Source: an uncultured Clostridia bacterium
GTDB taxonomy: Bacteria; Bacillota; Clostridia; Christensenellales; Aristaeellaceae
Assembly: GCA_934663595.1 (NCBI GenBank)
Contig: CAKUKM010000001.1
Span: 124,001-188,000, forward strand
Reading direction: 5' to 3'
Length of the DNA: 64,000 nt
Positions 1 through 8,456 of this stretch are shown here, one piece after another (within the stretch, counting starts at the first letter, position 1; each line of letters opens with the position of its first letter). A program made the translations under genes and the position numbers. The notes under the pieces were generated by a model, which did not search any database, was not told the DNA's origin, and saw only the letters and a program-made list of their open reading frames with translations.

Positions 1-567
1 CGCACCGGCAACCGCCGCGATTTCTCGGTCGATCCCGTTGGTAAGACGATGCTGGACGTTTTGAAGAACGAGGGCTGCGACGTGCTGGGCGTGGGCAAGA
101 TTGAGGATATCTTCAATCATCGCGGCCTTACGCAGTCCAATCACGCCGCCGGCAACGAGGCCTGCACCGACGCGATCATTCAGTATATGCAGAAGGACAA
201 CTGGAAGGGCCTGCTGTTTGCCAACCTCGTCGATACCGATCAGCTCTACGGCCATCGCAACGACGTAAAGGGCTTCGCCGGCGCGCTCGAGGCGTTCGAC
301 AAGCGCCTGCCCGAGATCCTGAAGCTGCTCGGCGACGACGGCATGCTGATCATCACCGCCGACCACGGCTGCGACCCGACGTTCCCGACCACCGATCACA
401 CGCGCGAGCGCGTGCCGCTGATCACCTGGGGCCTCGGCCTTCAGGAGGGCGTAAATCTCGGCGAGAGAAAGACGTTCGCGGATGTGTCGGCCACGGTGCT
501 CGAGGCGCTCGGCAGCGATACCAGACTCGACGGCACGAGCTTCTATCCCGAAATCGCGCTGGATTAA
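1..567 (+). CDS. deoB: Phosphopentomutase, C-terminal 188 residues (5' end outside window)
   Basis: Interconverts ribose/deoxyribose 1-phosphate and 5-phosphate in nucleoside salvage (cytosolic, Mn-dependent, alkaline-phosphatase superfamily). The frame is open from base 1. It shows the family signatures DTDxLYGHRND and TADHGCDPT followed by DHTRE, which carry metal ligands and are typical of DeoB rather than of cofactor-independent phosphoglycerate mutase. The family is about 390 residues, so roughly half is present. No clear terminator follows the stop. The next gene has its own promoter, so they are probably separate units. Confidence 0.95.
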   Translation, partial: RTGNRRDFSVDPVGKTMLDVLKNEGCDVLGVGKIEDIFNHRGLTQSNHAAGNEACTDAIIQYMQKDNWKGLLFANLVDTDQLYGHRNDVKGFAGALEAFDKRLPEILKLLGDDGMLIITADHGCDPTFPTTDHTRERVPLITWGLGLQEGVNLGERKTFADVSATVLEALGSDTRLDGTSFYPEIALD

Positions 568-600
568 CGCACATAATTCGACTTTTTACGAAAAAGATAC

Positions 601-629
601 TTGTTATTCCCCGCTAAATGGGGTAAAAT
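601..629 (+). promoter_or_regulatory. Sigma-A promoter of gap
   Basis: TTGTTA (601-606), a 17-base spacer, then TAAAAT (624-629). It lies 64 bases upstream of the gap start codon and fits the vegetative consensus. Confidence 0.75.
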
Positions 630-692
630 GGTATCCGTAAACTGAGGTACTTTGGGACCTGAGTGAACCTAAACGACTAGGAGGTTTTTGTC

Positions 693-1706
693 ATGTCTGT
701 AAAGGTTGCCATTAATGGTTTCGGCCGCATTGGTCGTCTCGCTTTCCGTCAGATGTTCGGCGCTGAGGGCTACGAAATCGTCGCCATCAACGACCTGACC
801 AGCCCCAAGATGCTCGCGCACCTGCTGAAGTACGACTCCACCCAGGGCTGCTACGCGCGCAATCACGAAGTTTCCGCCACCGAGGATTCCATCATCGTCG
901 ACGGCAAGGAAATCAAGATCTACGCCGAGAAGAACGCGGCGGATTGCCCGTGGGGCAAGCTGAGCGTTGACGTCGTGCTCGAGTGCACCGGCTTCTACAC
1001 CAGCAAGGAAAAGTCCCAGGCGCACATCGCGGCTGGCGCGCGCAAGGTCGTTATCTCCGCTCCGGCCGGCAACGATCTGCCCACCATCGTTTATAACGTT
1101 AACCACAAGACCCTGAAGCCCGAAGATACCATCATCTCCGCCGCTTCCTGCACCACCAACTGCCTGGCGCCCATGGCGAAGGCCCTGAACGACCTGTGCC
1201 CCATCGAGTCCGGCATCATGTGCACCATCCACGCCTACACCGGCGATCAGATGATCCTGGATGGTCCGCAGCGCAAGGGCGACCTGCGTCGTTCCCGCGC
1301 AGGCGCGGTCAACATCGTTCCGAACAGCACCGGCGCTGCGAAGGCGATCGGTCTGGTTATCCCCGAGCTGAATGGCAAGCTGATCGGCGCGGCGCAGCGC
1401 GTTCCCACCCCGACCGGCTCCACCACCATCCTGAATGCCATCGTTAAGGGCGCTCCCACCAAGGAAGAGATCAACGCCCAGATGAAGAAGGAAGCCACCG
1501 AGTCCTTCGGCTACAACGAGGACGAGATCGTTTCCTCCGACGTGATCGGCATGCGCTTCGGCTCCCTGTTCGATGCCACCCAGACCATGGTTATGAATCT
1601 GGAAAACGGCACCTCTCAGGTTCAGGTCGTTTCCTGGTACGACAATGAGAACTCCTACGTTTCTCAGATGGTCCGCACCATCAAGTACTTCTCCGAGCTG
1701 AAGTAA
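693..1706 (+). CDS. gap: Type I glyceraldehyde-3-phosphate dehydrogenase
   Basis: Glycolytic oxidation of glyceraldehyde 3-phosphate to 1,3-bisphosphoglycerate with NAD. The 337 residues are full length for the family. The Rossmann motif GFGRIG is at residues 9-14, and Asp34 after the second strand indicates NAD rather than NADP preference. The catalytic signature SCTTNC is at 152-157 with Cys153 as nucleophile. An AGGAGG ribosome site (679-684) fixes the start. It is monocistronic, with its own promoter and a strong terminator. No pgk or tpi follows, unlike many Firmicutes gap operons. Confidence 0.98.
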   Translation: MSVKVAINGFGRIGRLAFRQMFGAEGYEIVAINDLTSPKMLAHLLKYDSTQGCYARNHEVSATEDSIIVDGKEIKIYAEKNAADCPWGKLSVDVVLECTGFYTSKEKSQAHIAAGARKVVISAPAGNDLPTIVYNVNHKTLKPEDTIISAASCTTNCLAPMAKALNDLCPIESGIMCTIHAYTGDQMILDGPQRKGDLRRSRAGAVNIVPNSTGAAKAIGLVIPELNGKLIGAAQRVPTPTGSTTILNAIVKGAPTKEEINAQMKKEATESFGYNEDEIVSSDVIGMRFGSLFDATQTMVMNLENGTSQVQVVSWYDNENSYVSQMVRTIKYFSELK

Positions 1707-1720
1707 TTCAAAGCTCACTC

Positions 1721-1749
1721 AGCGCCGCACCGCAAGGTGCGGCGCTTTT
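1721..1749 (+). terminator. Rho-independent terminator of gap
   Basis: 11-bp perfect stem (1721-1731 with 1736-1746) closed by a GCAA tetraloop and followed by TTTT. Confidence 0.92.
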
Positions 1750-1793
1750 GCGTCTGCCATTTTTTGTTAACGCCTTTGTTAACGGCATTCGCC

Positions 1794-1823
1794 TTGACGC
1801 GCGGCATGCGATTTCGATATAAT
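1794..1823 (+). promoter_or_regulatory. Sigma-A-like promoter of the ECF sigma operon
   Basis: TTGACG (1794-1799), 18-base spacer, TATAAT (1818-1823). A tandem pair TTTGTTAACG at 1763-1772 and 1775-1784 lies just upstream and may be a control site or a second promoter element. Confidence 0.7.
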
Positions 1824-1921
1824 AATTTATGAAATATCGCGTGGATGCAAGGGCGCGCCGCGGGGAAAAATGAGGGCGTCCGAACAAACGCGCAGGAACG
1901 ATAGAATAAAGGAGGAAGCCG

Positions 1922-2503
1922 ATGCGCATGGAGAATGAAAACCAGTTGATTCAGCGCGCGGCGGTCGGAGACGCCTCTGCGTTTAACGAATTGCTCGGCG
2001 CGCATGAAAAGCAGATGTACGTGGTGTGCTATCGCATGTGCGGAAATTATAACGACGCGCAGGATTGCCTGCAGGAGGCGATGCTGCGCGTGTTTCGCGC
2101 GCTGCCGGGCTTTAAGAGCCAGTCGAGCTTTTCGACCTGGCTGTATCGAATTACGATGAACGCCTGCCTGGACGAGCTGCGCAGGCGCAAAACCCGCCCG
2201 AACACCTCGCTGGACGGCCTGCTCGAGGAGGGCTGGTCGCCGAAATCCAAATCGGAGGCGCCGGACGATCAGGTCATTCGCTCAGAGCGCGCAAAGGCGC
2301 TGCACTCGGCAATTGCGGAGCTGCCGGAGGAAATGCGCTCGGCGATCGTGCTGCGCGATATCCGCGGATTTGCCTATGAGGAAATCGCGGACATGCTGAA
2401 TGTGAACATCGGAACGATCAAATCGCGCATCAGCCGCGGCCGCGAAAAATTGCGCGAAAAAATTATGACGAATGCGGAACTTTTTGACAAACACGGAGTC
2501 TAA
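1922..2503 (+). CDS. ECF-family RNA polymerase sigma factor
   Basis: A 193-residue group IV sigma factor with only regions 2 and 4. Region 2 (about 15-90) includes DAQDCLQEAMLRVF and a promoter-melting segment FSTWLYRITMNACLDELRRRK. Region 4 (about 125-180) has the helix-turn-helix FAYEEIADMLNVNIGTIKSRISRGRE. A strong AAAGGAGG site precedes the ATG at 1922; a second in-frame ATG at 1928 is possible. The next gene is its apparent membrane-bound anti-sigma factor, so it is probably held inactive until an envelope signal. The ECF subgroup cannot be set from sequence alone. Confidence 0.93.
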   Translation: MRMENENQLIQRAAVGDASAFNELLGAHEKQMYVVCYRMCGNYNDAQDCLQEAMLRVFRALPGFKSQSSFSTWLYRITMNACLDELRRRKTRPNTSLDGLLEEGWSPKSKSEAPDDQVIRSERAKALHSAIAELPEEMRSAIVLRDIRGFAYEEIADMLNVNIGTIKSRISRGREKLREKIMTNAELFDKHGV

Positions 2504-2534
2504 GAAGTGTATTGATCGGAGAGGGGGGAAGAGA

Positions 2535-3257
2535 ATGAAGTGTTCTGAATTTGAAACTCGGATTGATGCGCTGATCGACGGCGAATTGAGCGAGAAAGCG
2601 CGCGCGGAAATGGAAGCGCACGCGGAAAGCTGCGAAGGCTGCGCGGAAAAGCTGCGCGCGGCGAAAATGCTTCAGGACGTTCTTTCTCATATGGACGATT
2701 CGGTGGCGGTGCCGCTTCAGGCGCAGGCCGGCTGGCGGCGCGCAGTGGCTGCGGAGGCGAAGCGCAAAAGGTTTTCGCGCATTTATCGCATTGCCGGCGC
2801 GGTGGCCGCGGCGCTCGTGGTCGCGGTATGCCTTCCGATGCTTCTGAGGAATCCGGCGAAGGCTCCGGAAGCGCATGTCGAGGTGGACGGCGTTGAGAAG
2901 ACGGCGCAGCTCGGCGACGAGGCGGAGACCGCGGCGCTGAAGGCGGCGGATATGGAAGCGCAGGGCGAAATGCTGATGGCGACGAGCGGCATGCCGGACG
3001 CGGAGCGCAGGGTTTCGGTCGAAAATATCGAAACCGCCTATGGCTATGCGATGGATATCGTGAAGGAATATTCCGGTTCGGTGGAATCCGAGGCGCAGGA
3101 CGCGGGCGAAAGATGCGCGTATGTGCTGATTCCGGCCGACAATGCCGAGGATTTTATCAGCGCGATCGATCATCTCGGAACGGTCGCGGACAGTAGCTAT
3201 CGCAATGAGACGGACGGCGACATGGTGGAAATCTGCGTGCGGCTGATTCAGGAATAA
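2535..3257 (+). CDS. Anti-sigma factor with zf-HC2 domain, one membrane span and exported DUF4349-like domain
   Basis: 240 residues from the ATG at 2535, chosen over an upstream in-frame ATG (2472) because of the GAGGGGGG site at 2521. The N-terminal zinc anti-sigma domain has His29, Cys33 and Cys36 (HxxxCxxC). One transmembrane helix spans about 86-104. The outer domain (about 140-240) resembles the DUF4349 pattern, ending in a LGTVADSSYRNETDGDMVE-like segment. The logical role is sequestering the upstream sigma factor at the membrane. The DUF4349 assignment rests on pattern memory only. Confidence 0.85.
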   Translation: MKCSEFETRIDALIDGELSEKARAEMEAHAESCEGCAEKLRAAKMLQDVLSHMDDSVAVPLQAQAGWRRAVAAEAKRKRFSRIYRIAGAVAAALVVAVCLPMLLRNPAKAPEAHVEVDGVEKTAQLGDEAETAALKAADMEAQGEMLMATSGMPDAERRVSVENIETAYGYAMDIVKEYSGSVESEAQDAGERCAYVLIPADNAEDFISAIDHLGTVADSSYRNETDGDMVEICVRLIQE

Positions 3258-3292
3258 CGGGCGTTTTCCATAGAGAAGGAGGGTGAACGAGT

Positions 3293-3991
3293 ATGAAAAA
3301 GACGATTGCGATTTTGCTGGCGCTGCTTTTGTGCCTGGTGAGCGCGGGCGCTTGGGCCGAGGAAACGGATTTGAAGGTGACCGGAACGGGCGTAATCAGC
3401 GTGCTGGCCGATCAGGTGAGCGTGACGCTGGGCGTGACCGAGACGAACGAGGACGTAAAGACCGCGCAGGAGACGGTGAACGCGAAGATCAACGCGATTT
3501 ACGAAGCGTTGATTGCCGCCGGCGTGGAAAAGAAGAACATTGGAACGGATCGAATCAGCATTAACGCGGAATACAGCAGATACGGCGACAAAGTGACCGG
3601 CTATACCGCGTCGAACACGATCACGATTCAGTCCAGGGACATCGATCAGGTCGGCGCGTATATCGATCTCGCGTTTGAAGCGGGCGCGAATACGCTGGAA
3701 TCCATCGATTTTTCGTCCTCGGACACCGAACAGGCGAAGCTGGACGCGCTGAAGCTCGCGGTGGAGAATGCGCGCGGCAAGGCGGACACGATCGCCGAAG
3801 CGCTGGGCATGCAGGTGGACAACGTTGTTCAGGTGACGGAAATCGGAAGCTACAGCTACGGCGCGTATGCCTCCGGCGCGAAAATGATGAATTCCCGCCT
3901 GGAACCGGCGGATGCGGCCACGGTGCTGCATGCGGCGACGCTGCAGGTGCAGGCGCAGGTGGAAATTGAATTTGAACTGATTGGGAAATGA
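3293..3991 (+). CDS. SIMPL (DUF541) domain secreted protein
   Basis: 232 residues with a Sec signal peptide (about 1-22, likely cleaved after AWA). The body matches the SIMPL/DUF541 family: repeated beta-alpha units with VTGTGVISVLADQVSVTLGV near the mature start and LESIDFSSSDTEQAKLDAL in the middle. It ends in a beta strand QVQAQVEIEFEL. The family includes the periplasmic E. coli YggE (linked to oxidative stress) and oligomeric envelope proteins; the biochemical role is unclear. Its place directly after an ECF/anti-sigma pair suggests it is part of that envelope regulon. A GAAGGAGGG site precedes the ATG. Confidence 0.88.
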   Translation: MKKTIAILLALLLCLVSAGAWAEETDLKVTGTGVISVLADQVSVTLGVTETNEDVKTAQETVNAKINAIYEALIAAGVEKKNIGTDRISINAEYSRYGDKVTGYTASNTITIQSRDIDQVGAYIDLAFEAGANTLESIDFSSSDTEQAKLDALKLAVENARGKADTIAEALGMQVDNVVQVTEIGSYSYGAYASGAKMMNSRLEPADAATVLHAATLQVQAQVEIEFELIGK

Positions 3992-3997
3992 TGCAAT

Positions 3998-4240
3998 ATG
4001 GAAAGAGCGAATATCGAAAGACTCAACGAGCTGACCGCGCTGTCCCGCGTGCGCGAGCTGACGCACGAGGAACAGAAGGAGCGCCACGAGCGGCGGCAGG
4101 CCTATCTTCAGGCCTTCAAGTCGCAAATGCGCGTGCAGCTGGACAACACCGTTGTGGAATATCCGGACGGCTCGCGCAAGGCGTTTAAGGACGCGGGGCG
4201 CGCGGCGGACGGAGCCAAGGATAAAAATCAGGAGGGATAA
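3998..4240 (+). CDS. DUF896 family protein (YnzC-like)
   Basis: An 80-residue soluble helical protein, charge-rich, with the family pattern: N-terminal RLNELTALSR, then REL-T-EEQ-ER-RRQAYLQAFKSQMR. DUF896 proteins such as B. subtilis YnzC are two-helix proteins of unknown role, some in the SOS regulon. The gene starts six bases after the SIMPL stop and ends three bases before the DUF1292 start, so it is likely co-transcribed. No LexA-like site was recognised nearby. Confidence 0.85.
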   Translation: MERANIERLNELTALSRVRELTHEEQKERHERRQAYLQAFKSQMRVQLDNTVVEYPDGSRKAFKDAGRAADGAKDKNQEG

Positions 4241-4243
4241 CCG

Positions 4244-4579
4244 ATGGATGACGAACTCGATCTCGTCGTGTTTGAGGATGACGACGGCAACGAACTGACC
4301 ATGCAGGTGCTGGATTACCTCTTCTACGAAGGCAAGGAATACGCGCTGATCACGGAATATCGCGAGGAAGACGCGTGCGAGGATTGCGCTGAATCCGATT
4401 GCGATACGTGTGACAACCAGCGCGAAGCGTTCGTGATGGAGGTTCGCCCGCTCGAGGACGACGAGGAAAACGAGGAATTCGTGCCGATCGACGAGCGGCT
4501 CGGCGAAAAGCTGATCGAGCTGTTCCAGAACGGCTATGAAGAGGACGAGGAATTCGAAGACGATTCCGACGACGAATAA
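4244..4579 (+). CDS. DUF1292 family acidic protein (YrzB-like)
   Basis: 111 residues, strongly acidic. The N-terminal half matches DUF1292: LVVFEDDDGNELTMQVLDYL, then a segment around KEYALITEY. It has four cysteines in the middle (CEDCAESDCDTC, about residues 46-57), spaced as in a possible metal site. The tail is a run of Glu/Asp ending EDDSDDE. DUF1292 proteins often sit beside yrrK/ruvX and alaS; that context is absent here. It is the last gene of the ECF operon, before a terminator. Function unknown. Confidence 0.85.
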   Translation: MDDELDLVVFEDDDGNELTMQVLDYLFYEGKEYALITEYREEDACEDCAESDCDTCDNQREAFVMEVRPLEDDEENEEFVPIDERLGEKLIELFQNGYEEDEEFEDDSDDE

Positions 4580-4589
4580 CCCCCTATGC

Positions 4590-4630
4590 AAACCGCCCCT
4601 GCGCTTGAAAACGGCACAGGGGCGGTTTTT
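4590..4630. terminator. Bidirectional terminator between the ECF operon and cls
   Basis: 12-bp stem AAACCGCCCCTG (4590-4601) with its complement at 4616-4627, followed by T residues on the plus strand. The mirrored A run at the left end serves the minus-strand cls transcript. Confidence 0.85.
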
Positions 4631-4636
4631 GTATGT

Positions 4637-6220
4637 TCACATCAGCGGAGCGAATACCTTGAGCAGGTAGCCGAGCAGCCGACGCGACAATTTGTCCTTT
4701 TTGAGTTCCTCCTCGGTAATCTGCACGCAGCTCTTCAGTGTGCTGCGGAAATCCTCCTCGATGCGCGCGACCGCGGGCACGCCCAGCAGATACGCCGCGC
4801 ATTCGAAATGCAGATACAGGCTGCGATAATCGAGGTTGATCGTGCCGACGACCGCCTTTTTATCGTCGCTGACAAAGACCTTCGCGTGAACGAAGCCGGG
4901 CTTGAATTCAAAAATGCGAACGCCTGCGGCCAGCAGCTCGCGATAATGCGTGTGCGCGAGCGCGAACGCCGTCTTTTTGTCCGGAATGTGCGGCAGAATC
5001 AGGCGAACGTCCACGCCGCGCTTCGCCGCGGTGGTCAGCGCCTGCGTCATTTCCGCATCGATGATCAGATACGGCGTCATGATGTGCACATAGCGCTCGG
5101 CGCGATTGATGATGTCCAGATACACGACCTCGCCGACGCGCTCGTCGTCAAACGGGCTGTCGCCATAGGGAATGACATAGCCCGGCGCGTCCGGCAGCGG
5201 CGGCAGCGGCGCGTTCAGATATGAATCGTATTCGGCACCGCGCTCGAACACGTTCCACATTCTCAAAAACATCAGCGTGAAGCTGCGCACCGCTTCGCCC
5301 TTGATCAGAATCGCCGTGTCCTTCCAGTAGCCGTAGGGGTGCGTGGCGTTGACGTATTCGTCCGCGAGATTCACGCCGCCGGTGAACGCGGTGTGGCCGT
5401 CGATAACGACGATCTTGCGGTGGTCGCGGTTGTTGTAATGCGTCGAGACCAGCGGGCGCAGCGGCGAGAACATCTTGCACTGAATGCCCATCGCGCGCAG
5501 CTTTTCTGGATAGCGATAGGGAAGGCGGAACACCGCATCGGTGCCGTCGTACATCACGCGCACCTCTACGCCCTCGGCGACCTTGCGCTTCAGAATCTCC
5601 AGCACGGAATCCCATACCGCGCCCTCGTCGATGATGAAAAACTCAATGAAGATGAACTTCTGCGCCTGCTCGAGCTCGTCCAGCAGCGCGTTGATCGATT
5701 CCTCGCCCGTGGGATAATAGGACGCGTGAGTGTTTGCGTAAATCGGAAATCCACCGTTGTCGAACAGGTATTTGGCCAGACCCGCCGCGGAAGGATCCGT
5801 CTGCGCGAGCGCATCCGCGGAAACGCGTGGCAGCGGCAGAATATTGCGCGTGCGGCGTTCGATCTGCTCCAGCTCGCTGCGAACGAGGCGGTGGCCGATG
5901 TCGGTTTCAACATAGGCGTACAGCCCTGTTCCCGCGACCGGCGCGAGCAGAATCAGAATCAGCCACGTCTGCCGCGCGCTGGTGTTCATCGGCCGGTTGA
6001 TCAGATACAGCGCCATGAATACGCCCAGCACATACGAGCCGCCGTATGCAAACGAGGCGAATTGCCAGCGCAGCAGCAGCCCCAGCATCAATACCACCTG
6101 TACGGCCAGCATCAGAATGGTCAGCGCCGTGCGCCCAAAGAGCATATTCAGCGCGCTTTTGCGGCTTTTTTCGCGCAGCTTTCCCTGAAAGCGGCGGATT
6201 TTTTCGTGTTTTTCAGACAT
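4637..6220 (-). CDS. cls: Cardiolipin synthase, phospholipase D superfamily
   Basis: Condenses two phosphatidylglycerol molecules to cardiolipin and glycerol at the membrane. 527 residues, near the usual 480-510. The N-terminus has a basic segment and three hydrophobic stretches (about 31-50, 58-76, 84-103) of the PLDc_N type. The two HKD motifs are intact: HRKIVVID at 267-274 and HAKVFVSD at 445-452. It starts 12 bases after the ttcA stop with AGGAG upstream, so the two genes form an operon read from the ttcA promoter. Confidence 0.95.
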   Translation of the reverse strand: MSEKHEKIRRFQGKLREKSRKSALNMLFGRTALTILMLAVQVVLMLGLLLRWQFASFAYGGSYVLGVFMALYLINRPMNTSARQTWLILILLAPVAGTGLYAYVETDIGHRLVRSELEQIERRTRNILPLPRVSADALAQTDPSAAGLAKYLFDNGGFPIYANTHASYYPTGEESINALLDELEQAQKFIFIEFFIIDEGAVWDSVLEILKRKVAEGVEVRVMYDGTDAVFRLPYRYPEKLRAMGIQCKMFSPLRPLVSTHYNNRDHRKIVVIDGHTAFTGGVNLADEYVNATHPYGYWKDTAILIKGEAVRSFTLMFLRMWNVFERGAEYDSYLNAPLPPLPDAPGYVIPYGDSPFDDERVGEVVYLDIINRAERYVHIMTPYLIIDAEMTQALTTAAKRGVDVRLILPHIPDKKTAFALAHTHYRELLAAGVRIFEFKPGFVHAKVFVSDDKKAVVGTINLDYRSLYLHFECAAYLLGVPAVARIEEDFRSTLKSCVQITEEELKKDKLSRRLLGYLLKVFAPLM

Positions 6221-6232
6221 GCGGCGCTCCTG

Positions 6233-7063
6233 TCAGTCCTTGTATTCGTCGAGGAAGGTGTGTTCGCGGCCCTCGTATTTCCAGCGGATCATCGTGTCGA
6301 GACTTACGTTGTGGACGCTGTGGAAGATATTGCGGTCGGCGATCGGATTCAGCGCGTTCAGATGGCGAATCAGCTCCTTCATTTCGCGGCGCTTGGAATT
6401 GCTCGCGCCCGATTCGTCCACGTGCGTGCCCTCGGTAAATTTGCAGGCGCACTGCAGAAACTCCAGGCCGAAATCGTCGCGCCAGCGAATGATTTCCGAT
6501 TCGCGCACCTTGTACAGCGGGCGAATCAGCTGCATGCCGGGCACGTTGTCGCTGTGCAGCTTCGGCATCATGCTCTGCATCTGCGCGCCGTAAATCATGC
6601 TCATTAAGATGGTTTCGATCACGTCGTCGTAATGATGCCCGAGCGCGATCTTCGTGCAGCCGCGCTTTTGCGCCTCGCGATACAGATAGCCGCGCCGCAT
6701 TTTTGCACACATATAGCAGGGCGCGCCCTCCATTTCCGCGACGGAGGAAAAGATGTCCGTTTCAAAAAACTCGATCGGGATATTCAGCTTTTCCGCGTTT
6801 TCGACGATCTTCTGCCGGTTTCGCGGCGCGTAGCCGGGATCCATGCACAGAAACGTCAGCTCGAAATCCGTCGGGCTGTGGCGCTTTAATTCCTGCATGC
6901 ATTTGGCCAGCAGCATCGAATCCTTGCCGCCGGAAATGCACACCGCAATGCGGTCGCCGTCGTTGACGAGACGGTAATCCTTCAGCGCGGACAAAAACGG
7001 CCGCCAGATTTTTTTTCGGTATTCCTTCGTGAGCGCGCGCTCCACTTCCTGATAAAATTCCAT
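6233..7063 (-). CDS. ttcA: TtcA-like tRNA 2-thiocytidine synthetase / PP-loop ATPase
   Basis: 276 residues. The PP-loop SGGKDS (44-49) activates the tRNA base by adenylation. CYMC (Cys116, Cys119) and CAC (Cys205, Cys207) match the cysteines that hold the iron-sulfur cluster in TtcA proteins, separating it from TilS. The ATG at 7063 has GGAG seven to ten bases upstream; an in-frame TTG at 7084 lacks a site. The substrate (C32 of tRNA in enterobacteria) is inferred from the family. Some clostridial members of this branch act on other tRNA positions. Confidence 0.85.
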   Translation of the reverse strand: MEFYQEVERALTKEYRKKIWRPFLSALKDYRLVNDGDRIAVCISGGKDSMLLAKCMQELKRHSPTDFELTFLCMDPGYAPRNRQKIVENAEKLNIPIEFFETDIFSSVAEMEGAPCYMCAKMRRGYLYREAQKRGCTKIALGHHYDDVIETILMSMIYGAQMQSMMPKLHSDNVPGMQLIRPLYKVRESEIIRWRDDFGLEFLQCACKFTEGTHVDESGASNSKRREMKELIRHLNALNPIADRNIFHSVHNVSLDTMIRWKYEGREHTFLDEYKD

Positions 7064-7095
7064 GGTATTCTCCAATTTTTTCAAGCGTTGCTTCT

Positions 7096-7124
7096 ATTAT
7101 AATCGCAAATTCCGCGCATGTAAA
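7096..7124 (-). promoter_or_regulatory. Sigma-A promoter of ttcA-cls
   Basis: On the minus strand: TTTACA (7124-7119), 17-base spacer, TATAAT (7101-7096), 33 bases upstream of the ttcA start codon. Confidence 0.8.
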
Positions 7125-7197
7125 TCACGAGATTGGAAAATTTAATGCGCCGCAAAAGCGCCCAATAGAAAAGATTATATTTTTTATTCGAAAGCAC

Positions 7198-7226
7198 TTT
7201 CAATATTTGTGATTATGGTGTATAAT
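7198..7226 (+). promoter_or_regulatory. Putative promoter of the GntR regulator
   Basis: TATAAT at 7221-7226 with a weak -35 TTTCAA at 7198-7203 (17-base spacer). A dyad GATTAT (7211-7216) / ATAATC (7225-7230) overlaps the -10 and could be an autoregulatory site. Confidence 0.5.
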
Positions 7227-7267
7227 AATCATAGATGATAATATAATTTATGCGAGGACTGATTGGC

Positions 7268-8368
7268 ATGCAGAACAAAACATTTCTATACAAAGGAATT
7301 TATCAGGCGCTGCGCGAATTGATTCTGTCCGGCGAGCTCGCGCCGGAGGATAAATTGCCGACGGAGGACGAGCTGGCGCAGCAGTATTCCGTGAGCAAAA
7401 TCACGGTAAAAAAGGCGCTGGAGCTGCTTAAGGAGGACGGATTGATTCTGCGCGTGCAGGGGCGCGGCACGTTCGTGCGCCGCATCGAGCGGCCGGGCGA
7501 AAGGGACAGCACAAAGGCGCCGAGCCGGTTGATTGGACTGGTGCTGGAACATGTGTCCTCGTCGTTCGGGTTGAACATGATGTATTACATCGATCGCCGT
7601 CTCGAAGCGGCGGGCTACAAGCTCTGCATCCGGTTCACGTTCGGCAGCATCGAAAAGGAAACCGAGGAGATCAACGATCTGCTCGATATGAATGTCGCCG
7701 GCATGATCATCATGCCCTGCCATGACTCGCATTACAATATGACGATCCTGAAGCTGATTCTGGAGAATTTCCCGATCGTGCTGGTGGACAAGCGCATGCA
7801 CGGCCTGCCGATCAACTCCGTATGCACCGACGGGAGGGAGGCGATGCGCCTGCTGGTGCACCATCTCAAGGAGCGCGGATGCCAAAATGCGGCGATGCTG
7901 ACGATCGATCCGGCGAGCACGTCGTCGCTCGGAGATCGCGCCGAGGGCTTTTACAAGGGCCTGGAGGAGACGCGGATGCGCTGCGCGGGCGAGCACATCA
8001 TGCCGCGGCGTACCGGAAACATGATTTCCTCCGATCCGGAGCCGCAATACGTGACCGAAATCGGCAAATATCTGGATTCGATCGACCGGCTGCCGGACGC
8101 GATGGTCTGCACCGAATACGCGATCGGGCGCGCGCTGTATTCCGCCGCCCATGCGCGCGGCCTCGAGCCGGGAGTCGATTTCAAGGCCTGCTGCATGGAC
8201 GAGGACGAGCTCGCCACGCGAGGCAGCTATTTTACCCACATGCGCCAGGACGAGGCAGGTCTTGCCGAGAAAACCACCGAGATTCTTCTGAATCTTTTAA
8301 ACGGCACGGCGGGCGTGCAGAGAGACGTGCGCGTTCCTGCGATTTTCCGAATGGGAAAGACAACTTGA
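7268..8368 (+). CDS. GntR-type HTH regulator with LacI-like sugar-sensing domain (AraR-like architecture)
   Basis: 366 residues from the ATG at 7268, which follows GAGGA; an in-frame ATG at 7250 lacks a ribosome site. Residues about 1-72 form a GntR winged helix: ALRELILSGELAPEDKLPTE, then QQYSVSKITVKKALELLKEDG and the wing VQGRGTFVRR. Residues about 85-360 form a periplasmic-binding-protein-like domain beginning LIGLVLEHVSSS, as in AraR, with conserved VDKR and DGREAMRLLVHHL segments. It probably represses the downstream transporter and senses its substrate or a breakdown product. A TTGTACAA-type palindrome lies in the next promoter region. Confidence 0.9.
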   Translation: MQNKTFLYKGIYQALRELILSGELAPEDKLPTEDELAQQYSVSKITVKKALELLKEDGLILRVQGRGTFVRRIERPGERDSTKAPSRLIGLVLEHVSSSFGLNMMYYIDRRLEAAGYKLCIRFTFGSIEKETEEINDLLDMNVAGMIIMPCHDSHYNMTILKLILENFPIVLVDKRMHGLPINSVCTDGREAMRLLVHHLKERGCQNAAMLTIDPASTSSLGDRAEGFYKGLEETRMRCAGEHIMPRRTGNMISSDPEPQYVTEIGKYLDSIDRLPDAMVCTEYAIGRALYSAAHARGLEPGVDFKACCMDEDELATRGSYFTHMRQDEAGLAEKTTEILLNLLNGTAGVQRDVRVPAIFRMGKTT

Positions 8369-8383
8369 TTAAATATATTTAAT
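8368..8383. repeat. 16-bp perfect AT palindrome at the end of the regulator gene
   Basis: ATTAAATATATTTAAT overlaps the last base of the stop codon. It lacks a T tract, so it may be a protein-binding dyad rather than a terminator. Confidence 0.4.
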
Positions 8384-8456
8384 TACAGAAAAGCTGGCTG
8401 CCGCGCAGATTATGACGCGCAATGCAGCCCGCTTTCTGCGATAATCGGGTTAAACT

